A stretch of 6,191 bases of DNA from Candidatus Parcubacteria bacterium (GTDB lineage: Bacteria; Patescibacteriota; Patescibacteriia; Patescibacteriales; UBA12075), in the NCBI GenBank assembly GCA_023140595.1, contig JAGLLI010000167.1, positions 1 through 6,191 on the forward strand. Direction: 5' to 3'. Numbering within the stretch: the stretch's first letter is position 1; each line of letters begins with the position of its first letter. The notes under the pieces are model-generated. The model had not been told where the DNA came from, made no database searches, and worked only from the letters and a program-made list of their open reading frames with translations. The position numbers and the translations under genes were made by a program. Shown here one piece after another: positions 1 to 4,608 of this stretch.

Positions 1-497
1 TGACGGTAGTATTCTGTATGACCCCCAAAAACTCCGTTATAGATACCAAAATGAATATGGTTAGAGCTATCAGGATATTCTATTATCTCTCCTATTTTTT
101 GATTAATAACAACCTCATCACCAACTGAAACTTCTGTAGCTCGAGCATGTCCATATAAACTACATATATAATCACCATTTGGTAGTGTATGCTCTATTAT
201 AATTAGGCCATACCAGCCCATATTTGTCGCATTAGTTGGATCATAAAGCGTATATTTAACTCTTCCATTACTAATCGTTTGAACATCCGTCCCAACATGA
301 ACACAATAATCGTCAGCTAAATGTTTTTGACCAGCATATTGACCGTAACCAAAGTTACCCCAGTTTAAACATCCATCATCAGTATATCCGTCAATTGGAA
401 AAACAAAATTTTCCGCAATAGGATAAGTAAAACCTATATCTGTGCTACAAAAACAAATTACACAAAAATAAAATACACCCAAAATCATCTTTTTCAT
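1..497 (-). CDS. M23 family metallopeptidase (LytM-like), C-terminus outside the window
   Basis: Zinc peptidase of the M23/LytM family, which cuts peptide cross-links in peptidoglycan or related glycine-containing peptides. 165 complete codons are visible, and the gene continues past the left edge. Residues 1-24 form a basic start (MKK) and a hydrophobic stretch, a likely signal peptide. Cys17 does not sit in a proper lipobox. The family motifs are all present: HxxxD with H59 and D63 (zinc ligands), Y-G-H with H117 (catalytic histidine), and N-H-I-H-F with H147 (catalytic) and H149 (zinc ligand). So the enzyme looks active and exported. The start is fixed by AGGAGA about 8 bases upstream, the only clear Shine-Dalgarno sequence in the window. 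It lies 56 bases downstream of the 188-residue gene on the same strand and is probably co-transcribed with it. Family assignment is firm; the substrate is not known. Confidence 0.88.
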   Translation of the reverse strand, partial: MKKMILGVFYFCVICFCSTDIGFTYPIAENFVFPIDGYTDDGCLNWGNFGYGQYAGQKHLADDYCVHVGTDVQTISNGRVKYTLYDPTNATNMGWYGLIIIEHTLPNGDYICSLYGHARATEVSVGDEVVINQKIGEIIEYPDSSNHIHFGIYNGVFGGHTEYYR

Positions 498-553
498 AAT
501 ACATTCTCCTTTTCTTTGCGTGGTGTTTTAATCCGAATTAATACAACGATTTT

Positions 554-1120
554 CTATAAACACAATAATTCATCTGCCATTTGTTTCATGATATCTCTTG
601 CTATACCAAATGGAGTATTAATTGAAATAATATAATTAGTACAATCAATAAAAGCCGTATCAGAAGTTATATTTCCAGGAACATCATAAATCAAAATAAC
701 ATCTTTGTAATTTTTATTTTTTTTACTTATCGCCTTGTCGTGTATATATGGCATATCACTAAACATATTCTTAAAATATTTTACAAGATTTTCTTCTGCG
801 TTCTTTTCCATTTTTTGAATTTTAATATTGCCAACATATTCCCATCCTCTCTTTTCTCCTTCTGGATAAAAACCAATCATTGAATGTTTAAATTCTTCCG
901 TATAATCTTCCCAATACCAGCCCTTTGGATATTTAACCTCAAACCCATACTCCTCATTCCGATAAGTCTGCCAATCGCTTGTTTCAACCTCCTTTCTCTG
1001 ATCAAGATTGATTTGTTTTTGTTGGTGCTGTGGCGTTTTATCTTTACTAACTACAAAAATAAAAACCGCGACAACTGCCAATGCCATTAACATTAATGGT
1101 AAAATGTTTTTTTTGAACAT
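554..1120 (-). CDS. Exported single-pass protein with a PsbP-like W-x-T-Y...Y-G-F motif
   Basis: A 188-residue protein with a short basic start (MFKKN), one hydrophobic helix at about residues 6-24, then a charged linker (25-48) and a soluble domain. It is therefore probably anchored in the cytoplasmic membrane with the domain outside. Residues 50-68 carry W-Q-T-Y-R-N-x-E-Y-G-F-E-V-K-Y-P-x-G-W, which opens many small secreted proteins of Patescibacteria and resembles the start of PsbP-like domains. I recognise the pattern but not a function. There is no Shine-Dalgarno sequence; the start is chosen because the membrane helix begins right after it. It lies upstream of the M23 peptidase gene on the same strand, 56 bases apart, so an envelope role is plausible. 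This role is inference. Confidence 0.8.
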   Translation of the reverse strand: MFKKNILPLMLMALAVVAVFIFVVSKDKTPQHQQKQINLDQRKEVETSDWQTYRNEEYGFEVKYPKGWYWEDYTEEFKHSMIGFYPEGEKRGWEYVGNIKIQKMEKNAEENLVKYFKNMFSDMPYIHDKAISKKNKNYKDVILIYDVPGNITSDTAFIDCTNYIISINTPFGIARDIMKQMADELLCL

Positions 1121-1158
1121 AGATTTATTATTTTTAATGATTAAATTAACTATTTAAT

Positions 1159-1187
1159 ATTATAGCTTATTTAACATTAAAATCCAA
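1159..1187 (-). promoter_or_regulatory. Promoter of the exported-protein/M23 pair
   Basis: On the minus strand a perfect TATAAT box lies at 1159-1164, with TTGGAT at 1182-1187 as a weak -35 (only the TTG fits) and a 17-base spacer. Transcription would start near 1152 and leave a leader of roughly 32 bases before the ATG at 1120. No Shine-Dalgarno is seen in that leader. Confidence 0.55.
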
Positions 1188-1323
1188 ACAAACAATTCCA
1201 ATAATACAATTCCGCAATTTTTTCCGCATGATATTTAATTGTCAAAGAACTAATTTGTTCCTTGTGTTCCTCCTTTTTTTGTTTATTTTTTATTTTTGTT
1301 CATTTTAGTCTATAAATTTAAAA

Positions 1324-1336
1324 TTGTCAATGACAA
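1324..1336. repeat. Perfect 6-bp dyad TTGTCA-A-TGACAA
   Basis: TTGTCA (1324-1329) and TGACAA (1331-1336) are perfect inverse complements around one base. A second, shorter dyad (CAAG-T-CTTG, 1334-1342) overlaps it. It lies about 36 bases upstream of the -10 box of the structured RNA, a position where an activator or repressor could bind. The function is a guess from symmetry and location. Confidence 0.35.
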
Positions 1337-1350
1337 GTCTTGACACTAGA

Positions 1351-1377
1351 TTGTATTATTTGAATAAATATGATAAT
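1351..1377 (+). promoter_or_regulatory. Promoter of the structured RNA
   Basis: GATAAT at 1372-1377 matches the -10 consensus at five of six positions. Its expected start point, 1384-1386, coincides with the first base (G1386) of the 18-bp closing stem of the RNA. The -35 is weak: TTGTAT at 1351-1356 with a short 15-base spacer. The agreement of the start point with the RNA boundary is the main support. Confidence 0.5.
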
Positions 1378-1385
1378 CTACTTAT

Positions 1386-1526
1386 GACTACCTACATTTG
1401 AATAATATCCCTCAAGGGCTTACTGCCTGTCTTGTTCGCTTGCGGATTGAGACGGGCAGTTCACCTCCACAAGCGAACCCCTTGGGATTCAAATGTGGGT
1501 AGTCAGGTTGGGCTGCCCCTTTTTTT
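1386..1526 (+). ncRNA. Structured RNA with 18-bp closing stem and internal pseudoknot, class not recognised
   Basis: Four helices can be drawn by hand. Stem A: 1386-1403 with 1487-1504, 18 pairs. Stem B: 1411-1418 with 1479-1486, 8 pairs. Stem C: 1422-1432 with 1450-1460, 11 pairs. Helix D: 1434-1442 in the loop of C (GTTCGCTTG) with 1470-1478 (CAAGCGAAC), 9 Watson-Crick pairs forming a pseudoknot and directly abutting the 3' strand of B. The three non-Watson-Crick pairs (1393/1497, 1412/1485, 1428/1454) are all U-G on the plus strand and would be A-C mismatches on the other, which argues for an RNA made from this strand. A T-tract (1520-1526) follows a G+C-rich tail. It is richer in G+C than its surroundings. 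It does not fit tmRNA, RNase P, SRP or the usual 6S layout. It could be a free small RNA or the leader of the DUF2726 gene 17 bases further on. Confidence 0.72.
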
Positions 1527-1542
1527 ATTCTTAAATTTACAT

Positions 1543-2067
1543 ATGAATATTTTTGCATTATTATTTTCAATCTTTATTTTTGTTATTCTAATTTTTATTA
1601 TCTTGATTATTTTACTTTTTAAAAATAAACTAAATTTTCCACTTGCTCACAAAGAAGAATTTCAAAGAAGAAAATGGCCATATCGGAAAAAGGATTATTT
1701 GTTTAGTGTTGCGGAATTAAAATTTTATAAAATTCTCAAACAAATAATTTATGGCGAATTAACTATATTCGCAAAAGTTAGACTGGCTGATGTGGTATAT
1801 ATTCCAAAATATTATTCAAACAATAAATATAACTTTTACAGAATACAAGCAAAACATATTGACTATTTAATTTGTAGCAATGACAGAATAAAACCGCTTA
1901 TTGCCATTGAGCTTGATGATTCTTCGCACAACATGCCAGACAGGCAAAAACGTGATAAATTTTTAGAAGACATGCTGGAAGACGCTAAACTTCCCCTAGT
2001 CAGAATTAAAGTCTCTTTATCATATGACATTGAAAATATAAAAAAACAATTAAAAAAATATATCTAA
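1543..2067 (+). CDS. Membrane-anchored DUF2726 protein (PD-(D/E)XK nuclease-like fold)
   Basis: A 174-residue protein: one very hydrophobic N-terminal helix (about 4-27), a short linker, and a DUF2726 domain (about 50-165). Recognisable family signatures are F-S-x-A-E at 54-58, K-V-R-L-A-D at 78-83, K-H-I-D-Y at 104-108, and I-E-L-D-D-x-S-H-N with D-R-Q-K-R-D at 122-138. D107 and E123 with the neighbouring acidic and basic residues resemble the active site of the restriction-endonuclease-like fold. The family is often met near DNA-processing genes, but its reaction is not established as far as I know. The ATG at 1543 is preferred. An in-frame ATG at 1432 would add 37 residues read from the structured RNA, with no family character. 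No Shine-Dalgarno. It is followed by a strong terminator and is therefore a single-gene unit, perhaps transcribed through the upstream RNA. Confidence 0.85.
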   Translation: MNIFALLFSIFIFVILIFIILIILLFKNKLNFPLAHKEEFQRRKWPYRKKDYLFSVAELKFYKILKQIIYGELTIFAKVRLADVVYIPKYYSNNKYNFYRIQAKHIDYLICSNDRIKPLIAIELDDSSHNMPDRQKRDKFLEDMLEDAKLPLVRIKVSLSYDIENIKKQLKKYI

Positions 2068-2079
2068 TACGCCTTAATT

Positions 2080-2124
2080 ACTCCCTAACATGACTTTATT
2101 ATTTTAGGGGGTTTTGTTTTTTTT
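2080..2124 (+). terminator. Intrinsic terminator of the DUF2726 gene
   Basis: Stem 2080-2088 (ACTCCCTAA) pairs with 2104-2112 (TTAGGGGGT), 9 bp with one G-U pair, loop of 15 bases. The T-rich run at 2112-2124 is broken by one G. It starts 13 bases after the stop codon. It separates the presumed host genes from the mobile element. Confidence 0.85.
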
Positions 2125-2125
2125 A

Positions 2126-2156
2126 TTGACATTTTTATTGACTACAATATTAAAAT
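2126..2156 (+). promoter_or_regulatory. Promoter of the 271-residue gene
   Basis: Perfect TTGACA at 2126-2131. The best -10 choices are TAAAAT at 2151-2156 (five of six, spacer 19) or TATTAA at 2148-2153 (spacer 16). The start point would fall only about 10 bases before the ATG at 2173, so the message would be nearly leaderless, consistent with the missing Shine-Dalgarno. A second copy, TTGACT, lies at 2138-2143. Confidence 0.5.
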
Positions 2157-2172
2157 ATGCAAAAATTATAAT

Positions 2173-2988
2173 ATGAAAAATATATTAATAATGGAAAAAT
2201 TAAATAGCCTTATTAAGTCATTTCAGGAAACAACCAATTCTTTTGAAAAAGTTGTTTGCATTCATGGTTATTTTGATTATGTCAAAACAAACGATAAGCT
2301 AAATAAACTCCTTAAAAATGTAATTGAAAAAAGTGAAAAAAATTCAAAAAAAATATTTGAATTAAAAGAAATGGAAAATATTACTTTAAAAAATTTAGGC
2401 TATAAAAATGGTAGATGCAATGAAGAAGATTTTATATGGATACCCTTTTGCTTATGCATGACTATTTATCAAAAAATGGAATTTTATAAAACGGCTGATG
2501 AACACGACAGAAAAAAAACTGAAGAATTCATAAACCAAGAAATTGCAAGACCTGATTTGTTAAAATTTATAGAAACTTTTTTTATATTAGTTCATCAGTA
2601 TATCTTAACTCTTTTGAATAGAGAAAACTTTATTAATAACGATTCTGAAAAAATAATGTTTGATGAAAAACAAAGTATTTTATATTTCTATGGCAAGCCC
2701 ATTAAAATCTCCAAATACAGAAATAAAACTGTTGGGCATTATGTACTAAAATATATTTTTATAAAAAATAAAGACACTATAAATAATAATTTTCCTTTCA
2801 GCGAAATTCATGACGATGAATATAAAGACGAAGAATATAAACAGACAAAATACACCACCGCCTGTAATGATATTAATGAAAAAATTAGAATTGACAGTCC
2901 AACCAAAATAAATGATTTTCTGGAATTCGGGAAAGGAAAAAGAAGCGAAGTTTGGATAAATAGCAAGTACTTAAAAGATATAAAGTAA
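2173..2988 (+). CDS. Hypothetical protein with possible C-terminal winged-helix region
   Basis: A 271-residue, lysine-rich protein I cannot name. Residues 1-155 look mostly helical, with a strongly hydrophobic patch at about 130-149 that is probably a buried helix. Residues 161-268 begin with a beta-hairpin-like segment (F-D-x-K-Q-S-I-L-Y-F-Y-G-K-P-I-K-I), then helices, and end with F-L-E-F-G-K-G-K-R, which could be the wing of a winged-helix DNA-binding domain as in response-regulator effector domains. Similar proteins seem familiar from Patescibacteria next to recombinases; this is memory, not a search. Being the first gene of the element with its own promoter and terminator, it could be its regulator. 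ATG at 2173 is used; Met7 (2191) is an alternative. No Shine-Dalgarno. Confidence 0.75.
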   Translation: MKNILIMEKLNSLIKSFQETTNSFEKVVCIHGYFDYVKTNDKLNKLLKNVIEKSEKNSKKIFELKEMENITLKNLGYKNGRCNEEDFIWIPFCLCMTIYQKMEFYKTADEHDRKKTEEFINQEIARPDLLKFIETFFILVHQYILTLLNRENFINNDSEKIMFDEKQSILYFYGKPIKISKYRNKTVGHYVLKYIFIKNKDTINNNFPFSEIHDDEYKDEEYKQTKYTTACNDINEKIRIDSPTKINDFLEFGKGKRSEVWINSKYLKDIK

Positions 2989-3024
2989 ACCAAATACCTA
3001 AATTTTCCTAAATACCAATTATAT

Positions 3025-3059
3025 AAAATGACCTCATAATACTTGAAGTCATTTTTTTT
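3025..3059 (+). terminator. Intrinsic terminator of the 271-residue gene
   Basis: AAAATGAC (3025-3032) pairs with GTCATTTT (3048-3055). After one C/A mismatch, three more pairs (3034-3036 with 3044-3046) close a 7-base loop. The T-tract is at 3052-3059. The ATG of the next small gene begins at the base right after it, so that gene must be read from transcripts passing this terminator or from an unseen start. Confidence 0.8.
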
Positions 3060-3200
3060 ATGTTTAAATATAGCAAACAGCTAAGAACTAAAATAATTAA
3101 ATACTTTAAAACTGTTTATAAGGTTTTACTTTCTCATGAACAGGCAGACCAGTATTTGGACGCTTTGGCTGATTTTTTTATTGCATACAATAAAGAATAA
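3060..3200 (+). CDS. 46-residue small protein, function unknown
   Basis: A short frame encoding 46 residues, with basic N-terminal helix (MFKYSKQLRTKIIKYF) and an acidic, amphipathic C-terminal half (S-H-E-Q-A-D-Q-Y-L-D-A-L-A-D-F-F). The pattern E-x-A-D-x-Y-L-D-x-L-A-D looks like a conserved helix and seems familiar from very small Patescibacteria proteins near mobile genes; this is recollection, unsearched. The base composition resembles the neighbouring genes and the frame ends cleanly at TAA. There is no ribosome binding site, and its ATG abuts the preceding T-tract, which lowers confidence. The stop codon lies inside the left arm of the G+C-rich hairpin, so translation to the end could affect folding of that hairpin. 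It is not hydrophobic and so is not a phage coat candidate. Confidence 0.6.
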   Translation: MFKYSKQLRTKIIKYFKTVYKVLLSHEQADQYLDALADFFIAYNKE

Positions 3201-3247
3201 CCCGTCTCCGCTCCGTCTCCGCGACAGCGGAGCGGGGATGGGTTATT
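3196..3247 (+). repeat. G+C-rich 20-bp hairpin between the small gene and rep
   Basis: The arms 3196-3215 and 3228-3247 pair over 20 bases without a break, and the loop is 12 bases (3216-3227). The two wobble pairs (3204/3239, 3207/3236) are G-U on the plus strand. The left arm and loop contain CCGTCTCCGC twice (3202-3211 and 3213-3222), so two registers are possible. It is far richer in G+C than the flanks and has no T-tract after it on either strand, so it is not an ordinary intrinsic terminator. Its place 42 bases before rep suggests a replication origin hairpin or a control element. Confidence 0.7.
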
Positions 3248-3253
3248 CTCCGT

Positions 3254-3259
3254 TATACT
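3254..3259 (+). promoter_or_regulatory. Possible -10 box for the rep operon
   Basis: TATACT matches the -10 consensus at five of six positions. A start near 3266 would give a leader of about 24 bases before the rep ATG. No good -35 is seen, because that position lies in the G+C-rich hairpin. It also overlaps a small hairpin (3255-3260 with 3266-3271), so it could be an operator or Rep binding site instead. Confidence 0.3.
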
Positions 3260-3289
3260 TGTTAAAGGTATCACTTAATTAGAAAACTT

Positions 3290-4129
3290 ATGTTTAAAAT
3301 AATTAATAAACAACCAAATTCACCTGTTTACTTCTCAAAAAAGAAAGTAAAACTTTCGGGCTATGTTTTGGAGGTAGCCAATTTTGAACATGAATTTATG
3401 CTTTTTTATAGAAACAAAAAAAATAAAACAAATAAACACACTAAAAAAATTGATTCGCGAAACAAGGCTCTTACGCGGGCTAAAAGAATAATAAACGATT
3501 ATATTAATTCAAATGTTTGGCACTGGCTTGATAAAAACGGTAAACGCATTATGCCACTTTTTATAACTCTAACATATCGCGAAAATATCCAAGATTTAGA
3601 TTACGCAAACAATGAATTTACAAAATTTATCAGACGATTTAATTACGAATTTTTTCACACTAAAAAAAGCATACTTAAATATCTTTGTGTTATTGAATTT
3701 CAAAAACGCGGTTCTATTCATTATCACATGATGATTTTTAATCTACCATTCAAGCAAAAAATATACGATAGGGCTCGTTCTATTTGGCCTTTTGGCTCAT
3801 GCAATATTAAAAGCATTAAATCTAAACAAGGGGCAATTTCTGGCTATTTAATAAAATATCTCACTAAGGAAAAAACTAAAGAACGCCTCCGCGGTCGCAA
3901 ATGTTACTTTATCAGCCGTAACTTGCATAAGCCTATTGAATCAAGTATAGAAGATGTGGTATTGTTAATAGAAAATAATGTTAATAACAGTTCTCCGTTT
4001 TATCAATACGAAAGAATATTTAAAATTGGCAATAAACAACAAACAAAAAACGCAAAACTATACGACTTAAAAAACAAATCACGTATATATAGTCAAATAG
4101 TTGAAATACTAAAAACTTACGAATATTAA
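3290..4129 (+). CDS. Rolling-circle replication initiator, HUH class with two tyrosines (phage gpII/gpA-like)
   Basis: A 279-residue Rep that would nick one strand at an origin, stay attached through tyrosine and start rolling-circle replication. Motif I is F-I-T-L-T-Y at 91-96. Motif II (metal site) is G-S-I-H-Y-H at 141-146 with H144 and H146. Motif III is Y-L-I-K-Y-L-T-K at 186-193, giving Y186, K189, Y190, K193. The spacing Y-x-x-K-Y-x-x-K matches superfamily I Reps such as phiX174 gpA, and the layout fits the ORF2/G2P Rep family of filamentous and micro-phages. All catalytic residues are present, so it is probably active. Residues 1-80 are very basic and 200-279 are unassigned. No Shine-Dalgarno precedes the ATG. 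It is the first gene of a three-gene operon, with the next start 1 base after its stop. Confidence 0.87.
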   Translation: MFKIINKQPNSPVYFSKKKVKLSGYVLEVANFEHEFMLFYRNKKNKTNKHTKKIDSRNKALTRAKRIINDYINSNVWHWLDKNGKRIMPLFITLTYRENIQDLDYANNEFTKFIRRFNYEFFHTKKSILKYLCVIEFQKRGSIHYHMMIFNLPFKQKIYDRARSIWPFGSCNIKSIKSKQGAISGYLIKYLTKEKTKERLRGRKCYFISRNLHKPIESSIEDVVLLIENNVNNSSPFYQYERIFKIGNKQQTKNAKLYDLKNKSRIYSQIVEILKTYEY

Positions 4130-4130
4130 T

Positions 4131-4604
4131 ATGAAAATTCTAAAAACTGTTAAAAAAATATTAGTGGCAATATCTTATTTTGGTGGTTTTATTATTCCGT
4201 CATTCCTTGTTTTTGTTTCTTTAATTGCCCTTACTATCGCAACTAACACTGCTTCTGCAAGAGGAGACAGTCCCTTGGAACAACTTTTCATTTATTATAT
4301 AACAATAATAGGATTATGCATTGCCTTGTCTGGAACCATCTTTTCCTATTCAAGTGTTTGTGATAATCAAAATAAAAAAGACGTTATTGTCGCAGGTGAA
4401 TATTTTTTACATGCATCGCTTTCTATGATTGTCGCGTTAAGCTTGGTTTTTGCACCTTTATTGTTTGACTACCTTGTTGATATAAAACTTGTTAATCAAA
4501 TTTTTTCATTATTTGGTTCAATTTTTGTTGTGAACTCTGCAATTTCAATTCATAACGGTTTAATTGGTATAGAAAAATATTTATATTTAAAAAATAAAAG
4601 ATAA
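4131..4604 (+). CDS. Four-helix membrane protein of unknown function
   Basis: A 157-residue integral membrane protein. A basic start (MKILKTVKK) is followed by hydrophobic segments at about 11-36, 52-74, 88-113 and 121-145, and a basic tail (Y-L-K-N-K-R), consistent with both ends in the cytoplasm. No motif is recognised. The ATG lies one base after the rep stop and the stop lies 4 bases before the recombinase ATG, so it is surely translated from the same message and probably by coupling. The loop at about 38-50 (small and polar residues, R-G-D-S-P) should face outward. Possibilities include an exclusion or immunity protein, a replication anchor, or a morphogenesis protein of a ssDNA-phage relative. 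None is supported by sequence motifs. Confidence 0.78.
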   Translation: MKILKTVKKILVAISYFGGFIIPSFLVFVSLIALTIATNTASARGDSPLEQLFIYYITIIGLCIALSGTIFSYSSVCDNQNKKDVIVAGEYFLHASLSMIVALSLVFAPLLFDYLVDIKLVNQIFSLFGSIFVVNSAISIHNGLIGIEKYLYLKNKR

Positions 4605-4608
4605 TATT

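Larger units (their letters stand above)
1190..1385. other. Gene-free intergenic stretch between divergent units
   Basis: No credible coding region on either strand. It holds a short minus-strand hairpin at 1244-1263 (AAGGAAC, six-base loop, GTTCTTT, with a G-U pair that works only on the minus strand), a run of pyrimidines at about 1260-1300, a dyad at 1324-1336, and the upstream region of the structured RNA. TTGACA occurs on the minus strand at 1240-1245 and on the plus strand at 1340-1345, but neither has a good -10 box at the right distance. Confidence 0.5.

Noticed and set aside
884..1090. 68-codon plus-strand frame
   Set aside because: Lies entirely antisense to the 188-residue exported protein, which has a clear membrane helix and conserved motif; shadow frame.
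1211..1245. Minus-strand TTGACA at 1240-1245 with a 20-codon frame starting at an ATG just downstream
   Set aside because: No acceptable -10 at 15-19 bases and the frame is too short with no protein-like pattern; chance in AT-rich DNA.
1386..1504. Reading the 18-bp inverted repeats as ends of a MITE-like insertion
   Set aside because: No target duplication flanks it, the repeats enclose further nested helices and a pseudoknot, and the mismatched position is a U-G pair on one strand, which fits an RNA better.
1432..1542. In-frame N-terminal extension of the DUF2726 protein by 37 residues
   Set aside because: It is read through the structured RNA and its T-tract, has no family character, and would put 37 mixed residues before a classic N-terminal membrane helix beginning at the 1543 ATG.
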